DNA from: Aliiruegeria haliotis
Lineage (GTDB): Bacteria; Pseudomonadota; Alphaproteobacteria; Rhodobacterales; Rhodobacteraceae
Length of the DNA: 64,000 nucleotides
Reading direction: 5' to 3'
NCBI RefSeq assembly: GCF_003003255.1
Contig: NZ_PVTD01000001.1
Location: forward strand, 620,001-684,000
Positions 1 to 7,655 of the stretch are shown piece by piece. Made by a program: the position numbers and the translations under genes. Position 1 is the first letter of the stretch, and the number at the start of each line of letters is the position of its first letter. The notes beneath the pieces were generated by a model. That model had not been told where the DNA came from and did no database searches. It saw only the letters and a list, made by a program, of their open reading frames with translations.

Positions 1-123
1 GTAGACATGCAACTCGGCCTGCGTTTTCAGCAGCAGCCGCAGTTTCGCCAGCGCCGCTTCACCGCCACCCGCGAGCGCAATCCGACGCCCGGCGGTGTCG
101 AGGAAGATCGGGAAGTGCTGCAT
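1..123 (-). CDS. cysG: Siroheme synthase N-terminal part (CysG/precorrin-2 dehydrogenase), cut by the window edge
   Basis: Only the first 41 codons lie inside the window. They begin MQHFPIFLDTAGRRIALAGG and continue with a GGGEAALAKLRLLL stretch, which is the usual start of the NAD-binding precorrin-2 dehydrogenase/ferrochelatase domain of CysG. The enzyme makes siroheme, the prosthetic group of sulfite and nitrite reductases, in the cytoplasm. The gene runs away from the divergent Lrp/AsnC regulator 143 bases upstream, an arrangement that suggests control of sulfur assimilation by that regulator. Whether the full gene also carries the methyltransferase half cannot be seen here. Confidence 0.85.
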   Translation of the reverse strand, partial: MQHFPIFLDTAGRRIALAGGGEAALAKLRLLLKTQAELHVY

Positions 124-159
124 CGGGCGAACTCCGGGACTGGTTTCTGCAGTGCAATA

Positions 160-174
160 TAGGAAATTTTCCCG
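160..174. promoter_or_regulatory. Possible Lrp/AsnC operator between cysG and the regulator gene
   Basis: The 15 bases TAGGAAATTTTCCCG match 12 of 15 positions of the E. coli Lrp consensus (YAGHAWATTWTDCTR, from general knowledge) and contain a near-palindromic GGAAATTTTCC core. The site lies 37 bases upstream of cysG and about 90 bases upstream of the divergent Lrp/AsnC gene, so it could serve both. The AT-rich core stands out from the GC-rich surroundings. No binding is shown; this is inference from position and sequence. Confidence 0.4.
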
Positions 175-266
175 GTTTTCCGCTAGACATCGGGCGGAAA
201 TAGGGATGATGTTCCATCAAGATCAATCTGCGGGGCAGGTGTTCCGCCTTTCTGGAGAAAACCGAA

Positions 267-734
267 ATGTCAGTCCGGCTGGATGCGATCGACCGGAAAA
301 TCCTTGCGGAGTTGCAACGTGACGCGGGCCAGTCGCTCGACGAGATTGCCCGGAAAGTGGGCTCTTCGAAGACGCCGGTTTGGAATCGTGTCAAGAAGAT
401 GCGCGAAGGGGGAATCATCAAGCAGACCACGGTGTTGCTGGATGCGGAAGCGCTCGGGCTGGAGGCCTGTTTCTTCGTTCTGATCCGCACCAGCGAGCAC
501 GAGGCTGAGTGGCAGGAAAAGTTCCTGCACGCGCTGCGGTCCCGGCCCGAAGTGCTGGAGGCGCATCGGCTTGCCGGCGACATCGACTATATCCTGAAAG
601 TGCAGGTTTCGAACGCGCGCGCCTATGACGTGTTCTACCAGGCGTTGATCCAGGAAGTGCGCATTCACAATGTGACCGCGCTGCTGTCGATGGAAGAGAT
701 CAAGTCCACGACCGCGCTGCCGCTGGCGGGGTAG
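267..734 (+). CDS. Lrp/AsnC family transcriptional regulator
   Basis: A 155-residue protein with the two-part build of the family. The N-terminal winged helix-turn-helix (about residues 5-60) holds LDAIDRKILAELQRDAG and SKTPVWNRVKKM. The C-terminal alpha/beta effector-binding (RAM/AsnC) domain spans about residues 68-150. Length is normal. A GGAGA ribosome site precedes the ATG at 267. Proteins of this family bind DNA as octamer-like assemblies and respond to amino acids or related small molecules. The gene is divergent from cysG, so sulfur or cysteine metabolism is the likely target, but the effector cannot be read from sequence. Confidence 0.92.
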   Translation: MSVRLDAIDRKILAELQRDAGQSLDEIARKVGSSKTPVWNRVKKMREGGIIKQTTVLLDAEALGLEACFFVLIRTSEHEAEWQEKFLHALRSRPEVLEAHRLAGDIDYILKVQVSNARAYDVFYQALIQEVRIHNVTALLSMEEIKSTTALPLAG

Positions 735-923
735 GGCTCCCGCCCGTCGTTGGCCCCATGCGGGGCCGCCTCCCGTTGGGCGTGGCGCCCTTCGGGCGAA
801 GCAGGGTTGCGCAGGTTGGCGGGCCGGTGGTTTCGACCGCGCAATCATGGTGCCCGGCGGACGGGCTCCCGTGATTTGCTCGGGCGCCTTCCCCGAACAC
901 GGATCATCGTATCGGGGCCGTTG

Positions 924-1313
924 TCAGCGCAGGACGAGGTCGTAGCAAAGCTGGATCTCTGCCTCTGCCCGTCGGCGCGCCCAGGCGGCATCTGCCGTAT
1001 CCTCGTTGAACGCGGCGCGGGTCAGCAGCGCGGTATGGGCGCTGCGGGCGGCGGTGCGGCGACTGAGGACCTCGCGGCCGACGCGCACTGGCATGACCGC
1101 GTCCAGAAGCGCGACCATGTCGGCCCGCCGCGCCTCTGTCTCGCGGGCGGCAGGATCCGCAAACAGCCATTGATGCTGCATGAGCGCGGAGAGGCGCCCG
1201 GCGCAACCTGCGAACGTGTCCAGCATCGGATGCGTCGTGGCAGGCTCCGCAGGCGCCGTGGCGGGGAGAAGGGAAAGAGACAGCGTGACAAAGAATGTTT
1301 TCAAACTGACCAT
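924..1313 (-). CDS. Small secreted protein of unknown function
   Basis: A 129-residue protein beginning with a clear signal peptide (MVSLKTFFVTLSLSLLPATAPA, cleavage expected near residue 22). The mature part is mostly helical, rich in Ala and Arg, and has two cysteines (CAGRLS near residue 37 and QLCYDL near the end) that could pair in the periplasm. I do not recognise a family. No good ribosome site is visible before the ATG at 1313. The gene stands alone between the regulator and the racemase-like gene, and a 13-base palindrome lies 45 bases upstream. Confidence 0.65.
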   Translation of the reverse strand: MVSLKTFFVTLSLSLLPATAPAEPATTHPMLDTFAGCAGRLSALMQHQWLFADPAARETEARRADMVALLDAVMPVRVGREVLSRRTAARSAHTALLTRAAFNEDTADAAWARRRAEAEIQLCYDLVLR

Positions 1314-1357
1314 AAGTTAATCATTAGCGCGAAAATGCCGCCGATCAACTGTGCAAT

Positions 1358-1370
1358 GTGAAAACTTCAC
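1358..1370. promoter_or_regulatory. Perfect 5-3-5 palindrome upstream of the small secreted protein
   Basis: GTGAAAACTTCAC reads as GTGAA, three bases, TTCAC: a perfect inverted repeat in non-coding DNA about 45 bases upstream of the start at 1313 (minus strand). The size and position fit an operator for a dimeric repressor. I cannot name the regulator. Confidence 0.3.
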
Positions 1371-1491
1371 ATTCCGTGTCGTGGGTGAAATACGGCGTGT
1401 AACGTCATTGAAAGCGTAGCGAAACCCTCCCGAAACCTGCAACTTCGGGCAGGCGCAGGCATGCGCGGACGACGAAGCGTGCGAGATCCGC

Positions 1492-2163
1492 TCAGGCGGG
1501 GATGGCTGCCGCCAGCAAGGCCGCCACATGGATGTCGAGGGCGTCGATCACAGGGTAGCCGGGATCGTGGCCGTCGAAGGCAAGGCCGAGATCGGTCCCG
1601 GCCAGCAAGACGGCTTCCGCCCCCTGCTGCTCCACCATCTCCCTGCCAGCCGCGAAGAAGCGTTTCCGCAGGGTGTCGGAGCAGGTGCCGGCCCTGGCCA
1701 TGTCGACATAGGCCCGGGCCCAGTCGCGGAGATCCCCGTCCGGCACCACGGCCTGCGTTTGGTGAAGCTGTCTGTAGAGCCGGCTGGCCATCACCGCCTC
1801 CGTCCCGAGCAGGCCGATGCGGTTGATCCCGACTTCCGCGCAATGGGTGTCGATCGGCGTGACCGCGTTCAACAGGGGAAGGGGCGACAGCGCCTCGGTT
1901 TCCGCAAAACAGAAATGGGCGCCGATGGATGTGATGGAGGCAAGCTCCGCGCCCGCTCCCTGCAATTGCCGGATGTGGCGGGCGAAGATCTCGGCCTGTT
2001 CGTGGCGACGGTCGGCAAGGGCATTGTCCACGAGCGCGCCGACATCGGCATGCACGATCGTCAGTTCTAGCGGCAGTCCAGCCGCCCGGAACCGTTCCAC
2101 GAGGCGGGCATAATAGGTCAGCGTAGCCGCGGGGCCGATGCCGCCGATCAGGCCGAGGTGCAT
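1492..2163 (-). CDS. Aspartate/glutamate racemase family protein with unusual active site
   Basis: About 223 residues with the fold signature of the Asp/Glu racemase family: [18 protein letters not shown] at the start, AGAELASITSIGAH in the middle and EAVLLAGTDLGL near the end. Racemases of this family use two catalytic residues, usually Cys/Cys or Thr/Cys, the second in a GCTE-type motif. Here the second position is Gly189 (AGTDL) and the first is Thr78/Ser79, so ordinary racemase activity is doubtful. The ATG at 2163 overlaps the cobS stop as TGATG, indicating translational coupling; a GTG one codon earlier is also possible. Confidence 0.8.
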   Translation of the reverse strand: MHLGLIGGIGPAATLTYYARLVERFRAAGLPLELTIVHADVGALVDNALADRRHEQAEIFARHIRQLQGAGAELASITSIGAHFCFAETEALSPLPLLNAVTPIDTHCAEVGINRIGLLGTEAVMASRLYRQLHQTQAVVPDGDLRDWARAYVDMARAGTCSDTLRKRFFAAGREMVEQQGAEAVLLAGTDLGLAFDGHDPGYPVIDALDIHVAALLAAAIPA

Positions 2164-3149
2164 CACACCAGCGCGGTGGACACGGCGCTCTCTGGCAGTT
2201 CCTCGTCAAAGCAGCGCTGGTAGAACTCGGCCACGGTCTGGCGTTCGAGCTCGTCGCACTTGTTGAGGAACGTCAGCCGGAAGGCATAGCCCACCGACCG
2301 GAAAATCAGCGCATTCTGCGCCCAGTTGATCACCGTCCGCGGCGACATCACCGTCGACAACTCACCGTTCATGAAGGCCGTGCGGGACAGATCCGCCACC
2401 GTGACCATCTGGGAGACGGTCTTGCGACCCTTCTCGGTATTGTAGGTCGGGGCCTTGGAGAGCACGATCGCCGTCTCCGCATCGTGGCTGAGATAGTTCA
2501 GCGTCGCGACCAGTGACCAGCGGTCCATCTGTGCCTGGTTGATCTGCTGGGTGCCGTGGTAGAGGCCCGTCGTATCGCCCAGGCCCACGGTATTCGCCGT
2601 CGCGAACAGGCGGAAACAGGGATGCGGAGTGATGATCTCGTTCTGGTCCAGCAAGGTCAGCTTGCCGTCATGCTCCAGCACCCGCTGGATCACGAACATC
2701 ACGTCGGCGCGGCCGGCATCATACTCGTCGAAGACGATGGCAACCGGGTTGCGCAGGGCCCATGGCAGAATGCCCTCGTGGAACTCTGTCACCTGCTTGC
2801 CGTCGCGCAGCTTGATCGCGTCCTTGCCGATCAGGTCGATCCGGGAGATGTGGCTGTCGAGGTTCACCCGTGCGGCAGGCCAGTTCAGCCGGGCGGCAAC
2901 CTGTTCGATATGGGTCGACTTGCCGGTGCCGTGATAGCCCTGCACCATGACGCGCCGGTTGTGGCTGAAACCCGCGAGGATCGCCAGCGTGGTGTCGGGG
3001 TCGAACTTGTAGGTGGAGTCGATCTCCGGCACGCGGTCCGTCGGCTCGGCGAAGCCCTTTACAACCATGTCGGTGTCTATGCCGAAGACATCGCGGACCG
3101 AGATTTCCTCGGTGGGCTTGATGTTCGGGTCTGCCTGGGTTGCTGCCAT
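2163..3149 (-). CDS. cobS: Cobaltochelatase subunit CobS
   Basis: A 328-residue AAA+ ATPase. It begins [20 protein letters not shown] and carries the CobS N-terminal segment, a Walker A motif GYHGTGKST (near residue 98), Walker B VIFDEYDAG and the sensor region [12 protein letters not shown]. With CobN and CobT it inserts cobalt into hydrogenobyrinic acid a,c-diamide in the aerobic vitamin B12 pathway. Length matches the family. I place the start at 3149 because longer readings run into non-homologous sequence; GAGGACG lies upstream. cobT, commonly next to cobS, is absent from this side; a racemase-like gene follows instead. Confidence 0.95.
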   Translation of the reverse strand: MAATQADPNIKPTEEISVRDVFGIDTDMVVKGFAEPTDRVPEIDSTYKFDPDTTLAILAGFSHNRRVMVQGYHGTGKSTHIEQVAARLNWPAARVNLDSHISRIDLIGKDAIKLRDGKQVTEFHEGILPWALRNPVAIVFDEYDAGRADVMFVIQRVLEHDGKLTLLDQNEIITPHPCFRLFATANTVGLGDTTGLYHGTQQINQAQMDRWSLVATLNYLSHDAETAIVLSKAPTYNTEKGRKTVSQMVTVADLSRTAFMNGELSTVMSPRTVINWAQNALIFRSVGYAFRLTFLNKCDELERQTVAEFYQRCFDEELPESAVSTALV

Positions 3150-3413
3150 GATCGTCGTCCTCAAATCCTGCCATTCCGCCCGAGCCTGGGGGGCGGGGCC
3201 GCCGACGGGGATGCACCATATCGGGAAGGGGTGCAAGTGCGGGAGGGCGGCCACGGCACGATTGACAGCCGGCGCATCGGAGCCGCCGGGCGACCGTTGA
3301 TGGCCACCCGGACACGGCCAGTGCGCGACACGGTGAAACCAACTCCCCATGCCCGCGATTGACGCAAGGGAGCGCAATTGTCACCATCGGCGCAACGACA
3401 GGAGGGGCAGCGC

Positions 3414-3869
3414 ATGAGCACGGCAGGGCGACTGACCAGGGGGCAACGCTGGGCGACCGGGCTGGCCGTGGCGGCGACCGGGGCGATCTATGGGCTGGTC
3501 ATGGTCTGGAATGGCTTCGCCGGACTCGGAGAGGTCGACGGCGACACGACCACGGCATTGATCTGGATGACCGGTTCGGCCTGGATCGGTGCGCTGCTGG
3601 CGGGGACGCTCTGTGCCCCGCTTTTCGGTCGGGCGGACGCCGTGGGCTGGCTGTGGTCGCTGCTCGGATGGACGCTCGCAAGTCTGCTCGGCGGTGCCAT
3701 TGGCGGGACCTTCGTGCTGCCGGTTTATGGCACCTTGTTCGGTCCGCTCTTCGTCTTCGGCAACATGGTGGAAACGCCGTGGCTCCTGCCGCTCTGGCTG
3801 GTGCTGATCGTGCCAACCCATCTGCGCGCCCGCCAGTTGCGCAACGGGACAACCGCCGGAGCAGGCTGA
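3414..3869 (+). CDS. Small integral membrane protein, copy 1 of a tandem pair
   Basis: A 151-residue protein with about four hydrophobic segments (roughly residues 12-32, 47-68, 75-100 and 115-132). I do not recognise a named family. The start at 3414 is chosen for the strong AGGAGGGG ribosome site. The next gene, at 3941, has the same pattern: a block ending in FGR, a GW-containing helix with TLASLLGGAIGG, and a final WLVLIV/THLRAR helix. The two therefore look like an old tandem duplication. Function is unknown. Confidence 0.75.
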   Translation: MSTAGRLTRGQRWATGLAVAATGAIYGLVMVWNGFAGLGEVDGDTTTALIWMTGSAWIGALLAGTLCAPLFGRADAVGWLWSLLGWTLASLLGGAIGGTFVLPVYGTLFGPLFVFGNMVETPWLLPLWLVLIVPTHLRARQLRNGTTAGAG

Positions 3870-3940
3870 TCAGGGCCTTCCCATGGGCGGCAATCCCGGT
3901 CAGATTGGCGCCCATGGGAAGCGGGAATTGGAGACCGGAC

Positions 3941-4420
3941 ATGAGTACAGCCGAATCGAGTGGCAGGACGCCGCGGACCGTCGTGGCGCTGATGATGGCC
4001 ATCATCGCGGCGGCTTTTGTCTTCACGTTTCTGCTGGAGGAACGCCCGACCGATCCTGGCGCGGCGGAGGGGCTCACCGGTTTTGCAACCACGCAGGTGA
4101 TATCGCAGGCGTTTGGCGGTGCCATCGTAGGGTGGCTGCTGGCCGCGCTCTTCGGGCGTGGCGGGGTGCCGGGCTGGGTCCTGTCGGTCATCGGCGGAAC
4201 CCTCGCAACGCTGCTGGCCGGCGCGGTGGGGGGCTTGATCTTCAGCCTTCCGACGATGCTGAGCAGCGGGTTCGAAATCCAGGAAGCCATCAATATCGGG
4301 ATCGGCGCGCTGACGGTGCCACTGGCGGCGGCTGGACGGCCCCTTGTCCTCGTGGTCTGGCTCGTCCTGATCCTGCTGACCCATATCATTGCGAAACGGG
4401 CGCGTGCAGGCAGTGTCTGA
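3941..4420 (+). CDS. Small integral membrane protein, copy 2 of a tandem pair
   Basis: A 159-residue protein with four predicted membrane segments (about residues 13-32, 54-70, 76-102 and 136-150). It shares the order of features of the preceding gene: GAIVGWLLAALFGR, then a Gly-rich helix GTLATLLAGAVGG, then WLVLILLTHIIAK. The likely start is the ATG at 3941 with GGAGA upstream. It follows copy 1 by 71 bases on the same strand, so co-transcription is likely. No function can be assigned. Confidence 0.72.
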   Translation: MSTAESSGRTPRTVVALMMAIIAAAFVFTFLLEERPTDPGAAEGLTGFATTQVISQAFGGAIVGWLLAALFGRGGVPGWVLSVIGGTLATLLAGAVGGLIFSLPTMLSSGFEIQEAINIGIGALTVPLAAAGRPLVLVVWLVLILLTHIIAKRARAGSV

Positions 4421-4650
4421 CGGCGCGTGACCGTCGCCGCCGGGCGCGGGCAACTTGTATGCTGCCAGCGCCATTCTCGCCGCCGGACCGGTGTGCCTTT
4501 GCGGAAAGAGCGGGTGCGGGGTGTGCCCGGACAGGTTTGTCCCGCGCCACATGCGGCTGGCACCCCGCGCGGCCACCGCGACCCGGCATCGCAATACCGG
4601 ACCCGAAGCCGCGCATTGACCTTCCCGCCGGTCAGCGCCAAATCTTTGCC

Positions 4651-5874
4651 ATGAGCACAGATCGCACAGACGTTTTCACCGGGAACTTCACGCAGCAGGA
4701 ACCCATCCCGCAGGCCGGTATCGATGCCGCGCTGGACGTCCTCGGCCATGGCCGGTTGCACCGCTACAACGTGGCGCCGGGAGAGGTTGGAGAGGTCGCG
4801 CTCCTGGAGCAGGAGTTCGCGGCCTTCACCGGGGCACGTTATTGCCTTGCGGTGGCGTCGGGGGGCTATGCGATTGCGACTGCCCTGCGCGCGGTTGGTG
4901 TACGGCCGGGCGATACCGTTCTGACCAATGCCTTCACGCTCGCGCCCGTGCCCGGGGCCATTGCCGCGCTCGGCGCGGTGCCGCGTTTCGTCGAGGTGAC
5001 AGAGCAGTTGACGATCGACCTCGACGACCTTGCCGCGAAGGCGGGGGAGGCGTCGGTGCTCCTTCTCAGCCACATGCGGGGCCATGTCGGTGACATGGAC
5101 CGTTTGATGGAGATCTGTGACGCCAATGGCCTGATCGTCGTGGAGGATTGCGCCCATACGATGGGCGCACAATGGCGCGGTGTGCCGTCGGGCCGCCATG
5201 GCGCGGTCGCCTGCTATTCGACACAGACCTACAAGCACATGAACTCCGGCGAAGGCGGGCTACTGGTCACCGATGACGAGGAGATTGCCGCCCGCTCCAT
5301 CCTGCTGTCGGGCAGCTACATGCTCTATGAACGCCACGGCGCGGCCCCGGCCCCGGAGGTGTTCGAGCGGCTGAAGCTGGAGGTGCCGAACATTTCCGGG
5401 CGCATGGACAACCTGCGCGCGGCGATCCTGCGGCCGCAGCTCGCGATCCTGCCCGCGCAATGCGCGGCCTGGACGGCCCGCTACAGGGTGGTGGAGGAGG
5501 GGCTGCGCAACACGCCCGGCCTGACCCTTGTCGATCGGCCCACGGAGGAGGCTTTCGTCGGATCCTCCTTCCAGGCGCTGCTGCTCGACTGGCCCGAGCC
5601 AGGGGTGCGCGAGGTGCTTGACCGGTGTGCCGCGCGCGGGGTCGAGTTGAAATGGTTTGGTGTGCCCGAGCCCGTGGCCTTCACCTCCCGGTACTGCCAC
5701 TGGAACTATGCCGCGCCGGAGCCGATGCCGCAAAGCGACCGCATCCTCGCGGGGCTGCTCGACATGCGGTTGCCGCTGACCTTTTCGCTGGAGGATTGCG
5801 TGACGCTCGCGCGGATCATCCGCGCGGAGGTTTCCGCCGTGTGGCAGGCCGGGACCGGGGGCGAACGGGGATGA
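4651..5874 (+). CDS. DegT/DnrJ/EryC1/StrS family PLP-dependent aminotransferase
   Basis: A 407-residue protein of the DegT/DnrJ/EryC1/StrS family, which usually transaminate keto-sugars. The PLP-binding Lys is probably Lys195 in STQTYKHMNSGEGG; the cofactor-contacting VVEDCAHTMGA motif precedes it and an N-terminal ALRAVGVRPGDTVLTNAFT segment fits the family. Length is normal. Members act in sugar-antibiotic, lipopolysaccharide or surface-glycan synthesis, but no sugar genes lie nearby, so the substrate is open. There is no strong ribosome site before the ATG at 4651. Confidence 0.88.
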   Translation: MSTDRTDVFTGNFTQQEPIPQAGIDAALDVLGHGRLHRYNVAPGEVGEVALLEQEFAAFTGARYCLAVASGGYAIATALRAVGVRPGDTVLTNAFTLAPVPGAIAALGAVPRFVEVTEQLTIDLDDLAAKAGEASVLLLSHMRGHVGDMDRLMEICDANGLIVVEDCAHTMGAQWRGVPSGRHGAVACYSTQTYKHMNSGEGGLLVTDDEEIAARSILLSGSYMLYERHGAAPAPEVFERLKLEVPNISGRMDNLRAAILRPQLAILPAQCAAWTARYRVVEEGLRNTPGLTLVDRPTEEAFVGSSFQALLLDWPEPGVREVLDRCAARGVELKWFGVPEPVAFTSRYCHWNYAAPEPMPQSDRILAGLLDMRLPLTFSLEDCVTLARIIRAEVSAVWQAGTGGERG

Positions 5875-6101
5875 CCTGACGTGGTCGGCGTGCCCTGTCC
5901 GGGTTCCGCTGGATCGGCTGGCAATCGGCAATCGCAATCGCGCGCGCGGGGCATTTAAGGTTTTTCGTCTGCGTGGCTGGTAATTGTCCCGCGCCAATTG
6001 CCCTGCATGATTCAGGACGTGGGTGCATGTCGGAGCGGTGACACGAGGCGGCTGTGTGTGCGATCCTGTGTTGCGCGTGCCAAATGTGGTACAATGCAGC
6101 C

Positions 6102-6443
6102 ATGGCCCGGTTGTCGCTCATTCTGTTTTCGTGTGCCCTCAGTGGTTTCGCCGCTGAAGCTGTCGCAGCGGGTGACCCGGTCAACGGGCGGCAGCTTGCC
6201 GTTGCGCGCAAGTGCACGGGGTGTCACGGGATGGATGGCAATGCCCGCTCCACCAGCTTTCGCGTGACCCCGATGCTCGCCGGGCAGCCAGCGTCATACC
6301 TCGTGAAGGAGATGCGAAACTACGCCAGTGGCAAACGCATCGACGAGAGCGAGGACGAGCAGATGGCGAAGGCCGCGGCGGAATTGAGCCCCGGGGAGAT
6401 GGAGGACATCGCGGCCTTCTACGAGGCCCAGTCGCGGTATTGA
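6102..6443 (+). CDS. Small class I cytochrome c
   Basis: A 113-residue periplasmic single-haem cytochrome. The signal peptide is MARLSLILFSCALSGFAAEAVAA. The mature protein opens with GDPVNGRQLAVARKCTGCHG, giving the haem-attachment motif CTGCH, followed by the LAGQPASYLVKEMRNYASGKR block typical of c4/c553-like cytochromes; Met in DEQMAKAAAEL is a good candidate for the sixth ligand. The start at 6102 places the signal peptide correctly. Such proteins carry electrons between a donor and an oxidase or dehydrogenase. No partner gene lies beside it. Confidence 0.88.
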   Translation: MARLSLILFSCALSGFAAEAVAAGDPVNGRQLAVARKCTGCHGMDGNARSTSFRVTPMLAGQPASYLVKEMRNYASGKRIDESEDEQMAKAAAELSPGEMEDIAAFYEAQSRY

Positions 6444-6477
6444 TCCCGGTTTCAGACCGAGGGGTTGTCGGCCAATG

Positions 6478-7134
6478 TCAGGCTCCGGGATCCTTCCGGG
6501 GTTTGCGTTCGAAGGAGCCGACGATACTCCCGACCATCACCGCCAGATAGAGCACGCCGATAACGGCCTCCAGCGCGGCCAACACGCGCGCGATGCCGCT
6601 GACGGGCAGGATATCGCCGTAGCCAAGCGAGGTAAGTGTCACCAGGCTGAAGTAGACCATCGACGACCAGAGCGGCTCGCCCTCGGGGTAGCTGATCGCA
6701 CCGGGAGACATCCGCTCCACCTGAACGAACAGTGAGGCCCAGGTCATGCCGATCAGCAGGTAGCCGAAGATCGCGGCGATCAGGGCATCGAGATCGGCTT
6801 CCTTTCGGCGCATCAGGTTGAGGAAGGTGACGACAAGCGACCCGAGAAGCATCACGAGAGAAAACGTCGCCGAAACTCCGGACAAGCCGTCGTACCGAAC
6901 CGCGTGGATGGAAAGGCCGAACCAGATCAGCGTGACAAGCCCGCCGAAGCTCAGCGCCCGGGTGTCGCTCAGGCTGGTGAGGAGGGCGCCCACGACGGCG
7001 AACTCGAACAGGGCGAGCACGAGCAGATCGATGGTCTTCGACTCGCCGAACAGGGGCTCAAGGATGATCGCGGCCAGCAGCATTGCGAGAAGGACCGTCC
7101 ACCGGACAATCGGCAGAAGTAGCAGGCGGTGCAT
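6478..7134 (-). CDS. Two-pore-helix ion channel protein (K+ channel-like)
   Basis: A 218-residue inner-membrane protein with about six hydrophobic segments and, near residue 170, a pore loop LWSSMVYFSLVTLTSLGYGD followed by a last membrane helix. The filter reads S-L-G-Y-G-D, close to the potassium-channel signature T-x-G-Y-G-D with Ser in the first place. No ligand-binding or Rossmann (RCK) domain follows; the protein ends soon after the final helix with a short basic tail. Potassium selectivity is inferred from family knowledge. Confidence 0.85.
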   Translation of the reverse strand: MHRLLLLPIVRWTVLLAMLLAAIILEPLFGESKTIDLLVLALFEFAVVGALLTSLSDTRALSFGGLVTLIWFGLSIHAVRYDGLSGVSATFSLVMLLGSLVVTFLNLMRRKEADLDALIAAIFGYLLIGMTWASLFVQVERMSPGAISYPEGEPLWSSMVYFSLVTLTSLGYGDILPVSGIARVLAALEAVIGVLYLAVMVGSIVGSFERKPRKDPGA

Positions 7135-7655
7135 ATGGTCTCTCCAGTGTCGATGTGCTGTGCGTGCCCATCAGGGCATTCCCGATGCGGGAAGTCCAGA
7201 GGCAGGCACGGATCCGAAAATACCCTCTGGCCGGCGGCGTTTGGCGTGGACGGTGCCATTCCGGTCCTGCACTGCGGACCGCTGGTCGACGCTCCCATCG
7301 AGGCATGGGGGCCCGCTCGCCCGTGGGCGAGAAGTCTGCGAGGCCGGTGCCAAAGCGCGCCATGCCCGGGTGCAGGAGCAAATCCTCTGAAGCCGGTGTC
7401 GTTCCCGGTCGAAGGCAACGAGGTGCTCCAATCGAACGCAGCGAAGCGCTGAGGGCGACGTCAGGGGCGGGTGGCTTGGGGGGATGTTCTTGCATGGGAC
7501 GGGCAAGGCATACGAAATGGGGTCTGCATGCAGGCGGTCGGCGTCAGGCTGGGGCGGTGATCCTGCGCCAGTCTGCTTTGCCAATCCGCTGTCACCGGGG
7601 GCGTGCGCCCGGTCGGAGGGCCTCCGCCCGGCTGCAGTCGATCAGAAACCGTCGA
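7135..7655. other. Intergenic stretch without a recognisable gene
   Basis: This 521-base region separates the ion channel from the GntR regulator, both on the minus strand. Open frames here have no family features, no convincing ribosome site and Arg/Pro/Ala-rich translations typical of high-GC shadow frames. I see no tRNA, terminator or repeat. It presumably contains the ion-channel promoter. Confidence 0.5.

Noticed and set aside
59-583. A 174-codon open frame on the minus strand across the cysG start and the Lrp gene
   Set aside because: It overlaps the well-supported regulator gene, is Ser/Arg-rich and has no family features; it is a shadow frame.
7171-7584. Open frames in the 7.1-7.65 kb gap as a small secreted or regulatory gene
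   Set aside because: No signal peptide, no ribosome site and Arg/Pro-rich translation on several frames at once.
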